Of a stretch of 64,000 nt of DNA, positions 11,297 to 22,982 are shown piece after piece. The translations under genes were made by a program, and so were the position numbers. The stretch is from Symsagittifera roscoffensis (lineage: Eukaryota > Xenacoelomorpha > Acoela > Convolutidae). The notes beneath the pieces were generated by a model, which saw nothing but the letters and a program-made list of their open reading frames with translations, was not told where the DNA came from and searched no databases. How positions within the stretch are numbered: position 1 is the stretch's first letter; every line of letters begins with the position of its first letter. The stretch is taken from positions 46,270,276 through 46,334,275 of the forward strand of contig NC_087069.1 of NCBI RefSeq assembly GCF_963678635.1. The letters are read 5' to 3'.

Positions 11297-11712
11297 CTAA
11301 GTTTTATTTATCTATTTCTGAATCATCACTGCTTTTTATCGAAGATTGTTTAATTTTAACAAAGCAGTGACTTGATAAATTGTGTGGCGATAAATTGATA
11401 CTGACAAAAGGTCGCTGTCACCTGTAGGATATTCTTATCTGATTATCGATTGTGTTTTTTGTGTCGATTATATCTTGTGGAAACTTAGTGATACTGTTAT
11501 ACTATACAACCCGGTTGAGTTAGCATTATATCAATACTGGGTAGACCCTGTGTGTAACTTTAGCTGAGTCACTAATTTAGTCGTGAGAGATCTAAGAGAC
11601 ATTTTGATACTGACGGAATCGAGTAGGCAGCGTTAAGTGATTTAACTAAATCTTGTTTGTGGTACGTTTGCATTGCCATCAAATTACGAATACTTTCATT
11701 TTGATAAAAACT

Positions 11713-12549
11713 ATGCAGCGCAGGGACTCCCTAGGATCGACTACTAAAATTCCCAGGCTAAGCAAGGGAAGCACGCGGAAGTTTAGAACTAGGCGTAGCC
11801 AAACCTCGTTTAGCAGCGCTTCCGACGCGTTTGCTGAAGACGAATCGACTAAGGGTCAACCTGATCTTTCAGTGAGCGAAATGAAACTAAGGAGCGAGAA
11901 AAACCTCGATGGCAATCAAAGGCGGAGCGCCGAGGCCGAGCCTGCGAGCGAAACGCTGGTGGATCCCTTTGACGAAGGGGAGCGAACGCTCATTCGACCC
12001 GACTTTGAGCCAGACGAGGTCCTCGAACGGGAGGAAGCCGAGAGGACAGAGGAGACCTCGGAGCGTCCCGAGGTCGAACCTCGGGAGGAAGTGTTGTACA
12101 GGGGAATGTCCAAATCAGAGACTAAGAGCTATAAATGGAGAAAGGAACCTTCACATCTGACAAGTGCACACTCATCCTTGGCCAAACAGAGTAACAACGC
12201 GATGATGTCGAGTATGAGTCCGGGTGAAGAGCAGACGTTCTCGAAGGCCAAGAAGAGTTGGAAGTCCTTGTACGACGAACGCATGGCGTCACTACCAACT
12301 GTAGGTTTGACTTCCAGTGATGACTACCCGGAGATAACCCATCCGGATGTGAACTTCACACCGTGCCCAAGGAATGATATGAGCAGGAAGGCGTCATCAA
12401 CCTCGCCGACCAGGCCCATGTCAGATGGGATAACGATGGGAGCGTCGTCAACCTTCGACAGATTAATGACGTCGATGAGCAAGCTAAGAGGCGGTGCGTC
12501 ATCAAGCACCAGGCTGCAGCCGCCGTTGACCTTTCTTCGCTGGGACTAA
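11713..12549 (+). CDS. ORF1, candidate N-terminal Gag extension
   Basis: 278 residues from the first ATG (11713). The frame is also open upstream to a TTG, but ATG is the better start. The protein is hydrophilic, basic at the N-terminus (K/R/S-rich), then strongly acidic with E/D/R runs; I recognise no domain. It ends 36 bases before the gag ATG. The gag frame, which lies at -1 relative to ORF1, is open from about 12376 and reads as a plausible charged protein through the overlap. ORF1 may therefore be the true start of Gag, reached by -1 frameshifting or broken from it by an indel. It is unchanged in the second copy at 32340-33176. Confidence 0.55.
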   Translation: MQRRDSLGSTTKIPRLSKGSTRKFRTRRSQTSFSSASDAFAEDESTKGQPDLSVSEMKLRSEKNLDGNQRRSAEAEPASETLVDPFDEGERTLIRPDFEPDEVLEREEAERTEETSERPEVEPREEVLYRGMSKSETKSYKWRKEPSHLTSAHSSLAKQSNNAMMSSMSPGEEQTFSKAKKSWKSLYDERMASLPTVGLTSSDDYPEITHPDVNFTPCPRNDMSRKASSTSPTRPMSDGITMGASSTFDRLMTSMSKLRGGASSSTRLQPPLTFLRWD

Positions 12550-12584
12550 CCCCGTCATTTGGGGCCACTGGCGACATAAGTGAC

Positions 12585-14276
12585 ATGTTCGCTGGCGTAA
12601 TGAATGGTCTGGATGAACTGAGACGGGACATGACTAAAAGAATAGATCAGGTGGATGAGAGAGCTCACAAGGGTCAAGAGAATCTGAGAGACGAGCTAAC
12701 GCACGTGAAGTCGCAGGCGAGTTTTGATCAGGCTCAATTGATTCATAACACCGATCAATGCCTGGCTGAGAGCCTGGCACAGGCAAACAAAGAGTCAGAG
12801 GAAAGAGAGGCAAGGATGACAAGAGAGATCGAGCGATTATTGAATGATCATGATAATACCTACGCCCAAACGATGACTGGCCTGGAGAAGAGGTTAGACG
12901 CCAAATCTGACTTGATGATGCGGAAGCTTGACGCGATCCTGAATGGGAGTAGTTGGCAGGAGCATTCCAACTCAAGGGAGCGCTCAAGCCATGCGAATGT
13001 TGGAGATGGTACGGGCAACAGTGCCAGAGCCCAGCAGGGCTCGAGAACGAACTACGAACATAGAAACAAGGAGCGGCCAAGGGCAGCCCCGCAGAGGCCT
13101 GGCTGGACGAATCCAGTACCGCCGGAGGCAGATGCCACCCCGGAGACAAGATTGCCAACCGTGCCACAAGTCAGTTCAGTACCAGATCTGACTACAGTCT
13201 CGCAAGACACAACGATGTATGCCTCGATGTTTGAGCCTCTGAACAGATCTCTTGAAACATTCATCACCAAGCTCTCGAAGTCAACCGAGAGAGGAGAGAG
13301 GTCAAGAAGAACACTGAAAAAGCCGAAGTCATATAAAGACGAGTCAGACGGCTGCATTGATACTTGGATAGAGGTGATGAAGTTACACTTTGAGGAAGAG
13401 AATCTCTCCAAGAAACAAGAGTGCAGCGCGCTGACGAGCAACCTGGAGGGTACTGCATTAAATTGTGTAATGGCGAAAAGAGCCAATGAGAGAGACAGCG
13501 CTCGCAAGATATTCGACATCCTGCTGAATCGTTTCGGCTCTGGAGTACAAGGGCACCAGGCCATGGTGAAGTTCGAGAAGAGGCGTCAGAGAGATGAAGA
13601 ATCAATAGATAAATTCTTGGACGACCTTGAATTGCTCAGGAGGAGAAGCAACCCGGATGAGAGAATATCCGAGCGAAACTTGGCGATTGCTTCGAAGTTT
13701 ATGGATGGAGTAAGGAGTGAGGAGCTGAAGACGATGTTGGCCACTCACTTCACCCTGTCGCTTGACCAGGCACCCACGCCCGACGACTTGCGTATGAAGT
13801 CACGCGAGTATTTACTCATAAAACCGAGGGCGCAGAACCGTTACAGCAATTATGGCAACTATAGCGGGACAAACACTGGTGCGAATTCCAGTTGGTACAA
13901 ACCTCGCAATGACATGGACAAGAGGAGGTCGTGCGCGAATTGTGGTTCGATGGACCATCACGTTTCTGCGTGTTCTGCATACAAACAGAACATGAAGGCC
14001 ATAGGCCACTTTCTTGAGGACGCCGACGCGACCGACGAGGATCAAGAGGAGTACGTCAGGGGGCTCATCATGAAATATGGTCCGAGGTGTTTCTTCTGTA
14101 ATTTGGAGGGACACTTCAAGTCGGATTGTACTCAATTTTGGGACGCAGTAGCGGACGCGAAACATCCCCGCCACGAAGAGGCGCTTTCGGGTGTCAAGGC
14201 CAGTCGAGCACGTCTGATGAACGAGGCTGAATCTCGGAGAAAGGAAACGACACCGAGCACCTTTGCGACCAATTAA
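12585..14276 (+). pseudogene. gag: Gag, truncated at the chimeric junction
   Basis: 563 residues, matching the first 562 of the intact Gag-Pol at 33212. The N-terminal third is helical and charged (coiled-coil-like). A retrotransposon capsid-like region follows, then two CCHC knuckles, CANCGSMDHHVSAC and CFFCNLEGHFKSDC, both CX2CX4HX4C. In the intact element the frame runs on into protease. Here the sequence changes abruptly after position 14272 and TAA at 14274-14276 ends it. Gag packages element RNA in the cytoplasm. This copy could still give a Gag protein but no Pol. Confidence 0.85.
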
Positions 14277-14955
14277 TAGGATAATAACGGATGAAAATAA
14301 GGTGCCAATTTTTTTTAGATAGAAAAGTAAAACTACAGCCGGGCCAAGCTGTGGTAGTTATTTTCAGGATAAAAAATTTGAACTCGTTGAAAAATAGCAA
14401 ACAGGTTTGTCTAGTACCGAACCCAAAAATTCAAAGTTCAGTGATTTTATGCCGGAGCTTCTCGGTAACTCGAAACGGACTGTATATCAGTGTGTTATTG
14501 AACACACTGGACACCACAGTTTCAATCCAGCGTGGAAAGAAACTTGGTTACGCTTTGCCGATGAGGACCGACTAAGAAGAGACAAACTTGAAGAGACATG
14601 ACGTAAGGGACTGCCCTTATCAAGCCAGCAAAGATATAATTTTTAAAAAAATTAATGAAGTAAAATCTATTAATAAACTATTTTCAATGAAATCCGAAAC
14701 GGACGTCGGCTGTTTGAGATGCTCGAATTTTCCTGAACGCCCCTCGTCATATGAACTAAATTCTGAAAAACCAATTTTGCCGAAGATAGAACACTTATAG
14801 GGGAAAATAGTCGAGGAAGATTTTGAATCAATGCGGATGTATTTTCAAAACAAGGCGGATACCGGTTGTTATAATTTCGTCGAACACGAAATCGAACTTG
14901 AAGAGGGCGCCGTTCCCCATAGGGAAGGCGCAAGACGAATGACGCCACATAAATT

Positions 14956-15159
14956 GCGGAAATAGAAATGTTGCTCAAATACGAAATGAAAGAGCCCTCG
15001 AAACTGCCTTGGGCTTGCGGGATAGCCATGGGCAAGAAGAAGGGGGCAGCTTGCCGTGCGGAAATAGAAATGTTGCTCAAATACGACATGATAGAGCCCT
15101 CGAAACTGCCTTGGGCTTGCGGGATAGCCATGGCCAAGAAGAAGGGGGCAGCTTAGGTT
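14956..15159 (+). repeat. 102-bp in-frame tandem duplication within decayed RT
   Basis: Two copies start at 14956 and 15058, period 102 bp (34 codons), covering the RT stretch that includes EPSKLPWACGIAM. The copies differ by a few bases. This is a local duplication in a dead gene. Confidence 0.8.
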
Positions 15160-18100
15160 CTGTTGCGACTTTCGTTAATTGAACGCAGTGACAATAAAAG
15201 ATGCGTACCCGATACCGCGAATAGACGAAAGCCCCCCGACACTTGGTGACGCCAAGTTCTTCACCACACTAGACTTGGGTTCTGCCTTTTGGCAGGTCCC
15301 TCTGCGGAAGAAGGACAGAGAAAAGACCAGATTTGCTTGTGAATTGGGGTTGTATAAGTGGAAGAGGATGCCCTTCCGGTTGTGCAACGCCACGAACCCT
15401 TTTCAAAGACTGATGGCTCAGGCTTTGACCAGAGTGACGAACAAGTACGGGAACCTTGTGATGTGTTACGTGGATGACGTGGTCATAGAAACACCCACCC
15501 TGGAAGACCACATTGATTGGATCGGTGAGGTCTTTGGCTGCATGAAAAGAGCAGGCTTGAATTGCAAGCCATCTAAATGTGAGATCCTTAGGGACCCATA
15601 TAAATACCTATGAAAATGGTAGACAGGCATGGCGTGCGGCCGGACCCGGCAGCAGTGGAAGCAGTGTTAACATGGAAAGCACCCAGGACGGACACACAGC
15701 TCAAGAGCTTCCTTGATTTGCCAACTACTACAGAGAGTTCATTAAGGGATATGCAGACAAGGTGTACCCCATGCAGCAACTGATGCGCAACAAAGGAAAG
15801 AAGGTTGAGTGGAACGAGAAAGCTCAAGCAACCTTTGAGAACATAAAGCGGGAACTGTGCGAAGCGCCAGTGCTAGGCATGCCCACGGAAAGGGGCATGT
15901 ACGTTCTTCACACTGACGCATCGGTAGTATCGGAATACTACATCAGGAGCAAGAATGGAATGGGAGAACTGTTCTCCGGCCCATTGCTTATGGTAGCAAG
16001 GTGTTAAGTGACACTGAGATGAAATATGGTGCACCGAAAGCAGAAATGTTTGCAGTAGTCACACTCATGGAAAAGTACCGCGCATACTTGGGGAGCGCTC
16101 CCTTTAAGTAACGCGTCGACAACAGAGCGTTATCCTGGTTGAAGAAATACTCGATGGATCAGAGTTGTATTGGTAGATGGATAGCAAGATTAGATGGCTT
16201 CCACATGATAATCGAGCACAGGATGCGTGATAAACACCAGAATGCTGACAGCCTCAGCAAGAAGACCGAGTTCTATGAAAGATTGGAACAGAAGCAGGAC
16301 AATCAGGCAGAAATCAAGGAAGGGTTCTCGTTCCTGGACAAAGAAACCTATGAAGCGCTTCCCTTGACGAGATAGTTAGACAAGTCTGGACATCCAATTC
16401 CAGGACAGGACATCCTGAGTTACCTGTAGAGAAAGCAGCCGAGAAAAAAATTCTATCCAAGAAGGACCCGGTGCCCTTGGATCTGTTGCTGCGCTCAAAC
16501 CTGGTCCAGCAGGAACTCTCTCGCATGACCATAAACAGCCTCCTATTATTGGATAAAACGGTACAGGTCACACCGCAAGTGATGCGGATGCTGGGTGGAT
16601 TGTTGGAGAGAGAAGTGACCAGAGAATACACCGAGTGGGCAGCAGTCATGGCATCACTGACAGTCAGTGAGAATGTGAAGATCATGCCGTCAAGACGACA
16701 ACACAAGGGTACTAGTGTCCTCAATACCCCAAGTCGTTTTAACAAGTACTTCATACAAACGGAAAGAACAGGGGAACGGTACACAAAAGAAAACCGTAAC
16801 CTTTGAAGACCAGGATAAGGAAGGCGAGGAGGTTGAACGAAACCTGGAGCAAAATTATTTGTCCGGGAGACGAACGGTGAGGAGAGCAGGTGAGTTCAGG
16901 ATCAAAACCCGGGACAAGAAAAATTGTCCGGGGAGTCTGATGTAGAAGAAAATGTTTCTGATGAGGAACAGGACCTGGAGGATAAAATTTTGTCCGGGGA
17001 GTCAGATGGATGAGCAGAACGCACAGAACTGATCCGGAAGAGGGAACGTGCTCCATCGCAGACTCTTCAATTGATGACAACTCCCGGAATTCAGGAATTG
17101 ACACCTACTCAGACAGGAACTCGAGCTCAGGGTCGGAACTGTCAGAGCTAGCAATCCACTTACCACTAGTGGAGACTCTAGTGGATCTGGACAGGGAGGT
17201 ATATCAAGACCCTGACAGTGATCGCTACCTCATACCAGGTGAAAGACCCTCTGACAATGCAGCAGATGATCTGGAATTAATAGCGGTATCGAAACGTTTG
17301 ATCAGTTTGTTGCCACAAAAAGGGGTAGTCAGGAATGATCTTCAACCGTTCAGACAAGAATTGTAACCGTTGGTGAAGATTTGGTGCGTTTGGATGGAAG
17401 ATGACATGCATCATCCCAATGAGCTGAATAGTTAGATGAGGGTCATCGAGACGTACTTGAAGGCAAGATACAGACTCACTCTCAGACCTACTAAGAGCGC
17501 AGAGAAATGACCACATGACGAGCAACCTGAAAAGGTGGATCGAAAATGGAGCTCCGGACAAATGTGACCTGGAGAAAGACAGTTACCGCATTCTGAGACA
17601 GTACTTTATGCAGAAAGAGGGAAGGTTATATCCGAAAAAGGACGGAATTGTGGCTTGTAAGAGAAGAGAAGAAGACAAGGTCCTGTACAAATATAACGCG
17701 ATAGTGTTGCCGCAACTCCATCAGACAGAACTATTCTTCAGTTTGCATGATCAGATGGGGCACCCGGGAAATGATAAGGTTTACCAAAGGATTCTCATGC
17801 GCTCTGAATGGCCTGGAATGAAGAAGGGGCGTGAGAAGTGGGTGACATCATGTCTGTCATGTCAACAGGTCAAAGACCCAAGGAAACTGAGATTTCCACT
17901 ACAATCGATCTAATCATCTGAATTCAACGAGGTGGTGCAGATTGATCACCAAAAGATATGTATGACCAACGGTGGTTACAATCAAGTCTTGGTCATGATA
18001 GATCACTTCCCGAAGTATGCAGAGGCCGTGCCCTGCATAACTGCCTCAGCAGAAGAGATGTGCAATCACATAATCAATACATGGATAGCGAGACACGGTT

Positions 18101-19055
18101 GTCCAATGACATTCCAATCTGACAATGGAACAGCTTTTGTAGTAGAGCTTACTAAAGAGCTCATGAGACACTCTCAGCTGGCTCAAGCTCATTCCACGAC
18201 ATACCATCCCCAGACTAATGGCCTAGTAGAGAGGCAAAATTGGACGCTGGTGTCGCTGCTGAGGGTATATTGCTCCAGGTACATAACCGATTCGGACAGA
18301 TACCTCCCACAGGTCATGGGAGCCTACAATAGCACGCAACATTCCACCAGTGGAGTTAGCCCACACATGATGCTGACCGGACACGAGAAGTCTTTACCCT
18401 TGACCTTTTTCTACCCAGAGTATGAGGGAAAGAAAACGTCTCCACAGGTCTATGTAAGGGATGTAATTAGACGTCAACAGGAACTAAATTACTTTTGCAG
18501 ACGGAACACCCAGCAGGCACAGGCAAGACAGAGGAAAATGTTTGGTAAAAAAGCAGCGGGCACAAAAGCCTACTCAGTAGGAGACTACATATGGGTATTC
18601 CAGAAAATTATACCTCCGAAAGGAACAAAAAACTTCTGAAGAAGTGGAGAAGACCCTTCATGATAACGGAAGTGCATCAGGAGGGACATTTCTATAGACT
18701 GAGTATCGGCCGAGCCGCTCACTTTGAAAATTTCAAGCCACACAACCCATCTACGGAAGATTGGTGAATACCTGCAGACATGGAAGAAGTATATTAAGAT
18801 GATGGACCCAGCCTGCGAGGTCAATGAGAAGGGCACCAGGGGAAAGAATGATGGGAATGAAACCCTACAAGAGGAATCATCTCCACCACTGGACCTGGAT
18901 TCCAATGAGGTGATCGAAGCGAATGAAGAAACCTTGCCATACTCAGAAGAGGACTGGCATGACCCTGAAGAAATGAAGGTTTCCAAGAACTTGGAACCAG
19001 ACCTACCGTTTGCTATACAGACACGACAGAGTGACAAGTCAAGAGTCACAAAGAA

Positions 19056-20096
19056 ATGCAGCCCTTAGCGAGACGTTTTCGTAGTGGACAGAATAGATCT
19101 GAAGAAGATGGTAGAGGAATTAGTGGGTCTAGAGGAAATAACTGGTCACAGGAAATAGACATAGTCGACGACCACGACAAGGAATGGATCGAGGACCGGT
19201 CGAAACCTGAGGTAGAATTCGACGACGGGCAACAGCAATCATACAAACAAGATTTGACAAATCTTTGTGTCTTAGAATGGCTGAAAGAAATGACGTCGAA
19301 CCCAAAGAAGACCAGTGTCACGATTCAAGATGTAGATCGTGAAAGCAAGAAATACATAAAAACCGAAAGGGTTTATCCTTCCTGGGTTGCCCAGGGAGGG
19401 CAATTACTCATTTCAGCTTCTAACCTCGACTTGATATCCGGTATGCGATCGACGGGGATGTCGATGGTTAATTTTGTCCGGGGAGTGGGGGTAGGACTTA
19501 CGCACACTGAAAAATTTTTAATAAAAAATTTAAGAACAGCAAGAGAGAGAGGTGATCTAGAAGCAGAAACAGGCGGGGACCCTAAGAAACCGGACATAGG
19601 GAGAGTAGTTGAGTCATATTTTAACTTGCCTAATGAATACTCAAGTAGCATAATATTGACAGACTGCGACTTTATACTGACGAATAGAACAAGTTTAATA
19701 GCCATCACTGCTGACATGAGTTCCCGAACAGCATTAGCAGCCGATTTTAAAATGGAGTGTAGGAACATACAATTTCTGTGGATACAGAGACCGGGCTTAG
19801 GATGTGTAGCAGCCTTGCCTCCGGCGGCCTCACAGATACCAGGCAAATATTTATGCTTCTTGTTGACGAGGGCGACGGAGAGGCATCATATAGACCCGGA
19901 GGTCTTGGTCCTCTCCCTGAGCAGGCTGAGGGACTTCCTTCTGGAGAGGGAGGTGAGAGATCTCTCACTCCCGGTATACAATCCTAACCGAGGACGACTG
20001 AATCCGAGAAAGCTGTATGCACTGATACATGTAATCTTTGCTGACACGAATATTCAGGATTACTTACACAAGAAATACTATTTGAGTATAAGCTGA
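19056..20096 (+). pseudogene. C-terminal Pol fragment with macro domain (open for 346 codons)
   Basis: The longest surviving open piece of the decayed pol. About 170 residues of acidic linker are followed by the conserved hairpin and motif block (19448-19495), then a domain resembling Poa1p/TARG1-like macro domains: ITADMS, ALAADFK, a G-x-G/C loop before ALPPAASQIPGKYLCFLLTRAT, and a helix RLRDFLLERE. Its ATG lies inside the linker and is probably incidental. That this end stays open while the rest is riddled with stops is notable but could be chance. Confidence 0.65.
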
Positions 20097-20480
20097 GCCT
20101 AGGCTGCGTGTAAGATTGTTTTGTTATGTAGTTTATGTGTTATGTAGGTTGCGTGTTATGTTTTATGTGTTGTTATCAAGACCTTGGGTATGGAAGGGTT
20201 AGTGACCATGAAAGAACGACGATCGTAGGATTAGATCCAAAGTTTGGACTGTCCATTCTTAGATCAAAATTCTTAAATTTTCAGCATTAGATTGATTTTA
20301 ATAAATTTTAAATACCAAGATCCTTTTATCTGACTGTTTCCAATTGATTTCAATGCAGAACTGGAGTGAAGTTGACAAAAGTGATATTTGTGACCTTTTT
20401 TCTAGATTGTGATTGATCGTTTAAATTTCTCACTTGATTTCAAATGATCAAACTAATAATAGAAACGAATCTGAAAGAAC
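20097..20480 (+). promoter_or_regulatory. Pol-to-ORF A spacer
   Basis: 384 bases, rich in TTATGT-like repeats at the start and AT-rich throughout. No gene. It ends with a candidate 3' splice site 75 bases before the ORF A ATG. Confidence 0.5.
20393..20405 (+). promoter_or_regulatory. Candidate 3' splice site before ORF A
   Basis: ACCTTTTTTCTAG is a polypyrimidine tract followed by TAG, then ATTGTGATTGATC. The same arrangement precedes ORF A at 42160-42169 and, on the other strand, at 58431-58445. A spliced ORF A message is inferred; no donor could be fixed. Confidence 0.45.
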
Positions 20481-22778
20481 ATGGACAACTTCAACTTGAA
20501 CGAATTGATGGACCTGGCAGAGGCATATGTGGGACCGATGATAGATGCGATCTATCGTCGGCTAACAGATCGAGACTTCGCTCTTGAGGACCCAGAGGTA
20601 GTAGTCATGTTGCTGGTCGCCTTAACTAATATCTTAGAGCATGACGACCTTAGGGACCACCCCACCGAAGTCTTGTTGATGGCAGCATATGGAGAAATAG
20701 GGATACTAGAACGCCCAAACATGAGAGTGATGAGGTGGAGAAACGGGGCCCTCTCAGGGAGTGACTTGGCGAACGAGCCTGGATTGGGAAGTTCGAGGAC
20801 CTACCAACCAGGTGAGATGTCTTTGCCCACCAAGCCTAGGCCTGGATTGAGGAGGATGCATCAGGAAATGAACAGCGAGGCTGCCTCGTCTAGTTCAAAG
20901 AGGGCGAGAGTAGAGTAGGAGGTTCAGTCGAATGAGACAATACAGGATCTTAACGGAACGATAGAAGAACTGGAGAAGACCAGAAGGGAGCTGGACAAAA
21001 TGACCGAAACCATGCTCAGTACGAAAGAAGACAGAGACATGTGGAAGAGACTGTTTGAAGATTGCAACAAGAAACAGGGTGAAAAAATAGAGCGCGAGAG
21101 TACAAAGACCGATCGGAGCGGCTGGCGTTGACGACAGCCGTAGAAAGAGTGATACCTACAAGGAATATTCCTCGTGGGCCGTCCTTGACGGAATTTTTGA
21201 CGCCTCGCGAGTTGAGTCAAACGACGGAGACGCGACTCCCAGCTACAACTGGTTGAGTGACAATCCCGGACCGGAGTGACACCCTAGGTGACCCAGTCGT
21301 GGAGCAGACAGTGAAGAAGCAAATAGAAACAGCTGGACGACTTGTCGCCAAAAGGAATCCACCAGGTTCCGGGGTGACTGCACCCTATGAAACGGTAGAC
21401 AACACAGGTAAAGTACAGCTCTCCCAACAGACGATGGCGAAAACGGGAGCTAGTAATGCGACATTACCAGCAAAAAGCTCTAAAGTCCGAGACAGGAAAA
21501 TACGAGAAATGCCAGTGAAGAAAGTGTCCCGAGTGATTGATGTACAGAAGAATAACCAGGTGAAGAATAACTTCCCGGGAGTTCCGGAGATCGACTTGCG
21601 CCCAGCAAAAAACCTGCAGCAACCGCCACTTGGGACGTCACATCTGATATTGGTTGACAGCTTGGTGCGAGTACTCCAGAACTTGAGGACCTCCTGGATC
21701 ACCACGGTGATGGCCTTCGGAGGCGCCACGATAACCCAGCTGTATCGGTCCGATGGTGGAGTTAATGAACCCAGGAAGAATTCCTAATGTGATGATAGTA
21801 GTGGGGACAAACAATGTGTCTAGAGGTTCAATGAAGAGGAGGAACAATGGGAGTCCATGATGGTGTGCCTTTTCACTACTCTCTGCCAGAAGTTCAAGTG
21901 CGCGGTACTGACCAGTTGCACCGTACCATTGAGCACGAGAACGTTGACACCGACGGGAAGGAGGCACAACGAAATTGTCATTAGGTGGAACAACGTGGAC
22001 GCATGATCCTCATGGATATCGAGCATGAGCTCAGAGCAATGGATCAGGTCAGACTCATCACCGACGGAATTCTTTTTGATAGCATAGAGGGGCAAGGCTG
22101 GTTGAATCGAGTCTTCCAGGAGCGACTGGATGGTTTGGAAGTCGAGCTCTTTGACACGGGAGTATTGGAGAGGCAAGAGACCACAAACGAGCCGGCACTA
22201 TCGACCTTTGTGCCCCCTAGCCTGGAAGCACGTTTGGGATCAGTCCCAGCCGTGATCCAAAGCTCCGCAAAGCTCTAGCGAGCCAGGGCAAAGAACAAAG
22301 CTAATGGACACATTGGGGGAGGCGCCAGTGAGAAGAACGATTCGCCCACATAGAAGATTGGGACCGGTCAACTCCACGACGGACACTTCAGGCACCTCGA
22401 GGTCAGAAACGACAAGTAGCATTCGAGAAGAACGACGACCAGATAGAAGCTCTTTGATGTGGTCGAGGCCCATATGCTCACCTTGGCATGTCTACAATCA
22501 GGACCTGATGAAGCTAAATCTTCAGACGGTAAAGTTTGCGGCTGATGCCGTGAAGATGTTGAATGGAGCAATGCTCACAGTGAGCGGGCTTTATACAATT
22601 GCAGGTGTGGACTGGTTGATAGCCGCAGGCATTAACTTCAGCTCCACAACCGCCTTGAGATTTGCTGATTTGGAGGGACTGCCCTCTAATAACACAATGG
22701 GTCCAGTAAACGCGAGACTTTTGCAGGACGTGAAGTTGAACCACGATGAAAGAAACGCTAAAGGAAGACCTGTAGAGA
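20481..22778 (+). pseudogene. ORF A remnant (coiled coil + SGNH hydrolase)
   Basis: Starts at a good ATG (20481). The first 145 residues are open and align with the N-termini of ORF A at 42254 and of the reverse-strand copy (L-x-E/D-x-x-Y/A-x-R-L, E-D-P, T-E-V-L-M). TAG at 20916-20918 interrupts just before the coiled coil. Downstream SGNH blocks are spread over frames: V-D-S for G-D-S near 21654, GTNN near 21804, and D-G-I-L for D-G-I-H near 22062. The enzyme is therefore dead at several points. From 20628 on it matches 1-2151. Confidence 0.8.
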
Positions 22779-22982
22779 ATTGTGACGTTGTGCCTCCACG
22801 ACAGCTTCTGCCGCAACAGAGAAACTAACGTTGATCATCTACCTTGTTGCAAACAAAGGGTAGAAAAGCAGAAGTGTTGGAGGACTGCCTCCAACAGCGT
22901 CAGGATCGCCACTGATGTGTTGCAAGACACAGAAACAGAAAGCGCAGAGTCAGTGTCGCAGGAGGAGGAGATGGAACAATGA
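22779..22982 (+). pseudogene. ORF D C-terminal remnant
   Basis: Matches 2152-2355: the last 65 or so residues of ORF D (LCLHxSFCRNRE pattern, CC pair, acidic end), fused by deletion to the ORF A tail. Confidence 0.75.

Larger units (their letters stand above)
8613..11712 (+). promoter_or_regulatory. 5' leader, 3.1 kb, non-coding, structured
   Basis: No convincing gene occurs between the primer site and ORF1. The stretch holds five 67-nt cassettes (8661-9873), a cluster of ACCCTCC heptamers (10228-10739) and a duplicated RNA fold (10948-11296), each listed separately. The rest, mainly 9874-10227 and 11297-11712, is AT-rich with nothing I recognise. The length and structure suggest roles in translation, packaging or regulation; this is inference. 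Confidence 0.6.
14277..20096 (+). pseudogene. pol: Decayed pol (RT-RNase H-integrase-macro), protease missing
   Basis: Recognisable but broken homologue of 35990-41821. The protease region and its flanks (about 360 residues of the intact Pol) are absent. Stops and frame changes occur throughout. Surviving pieces: RT with YVDD near 15468 (15179-15613); RNase H and tether (15762-16375); a linker with three TTGTCCGGG motifs (about 16857-17008); integrase zinc region HDQMGH/CLSC (17515-17913); integrase core with all three acidic residues (17932-18639); and an open C-terminal stretch with the macro domain (19056-20096). It is clearly diverged from the intact copy, unlike the gag in front of it. 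Confidence 0.85.

Noticed and set aside
10942-11370. 142-codon frame with two similar halves in the leader
   Set aside because: It starts at TTG and its repeat comes from the duplicated RNA fold, where compensatory changes alter the peptide. I treat it as non-coding.
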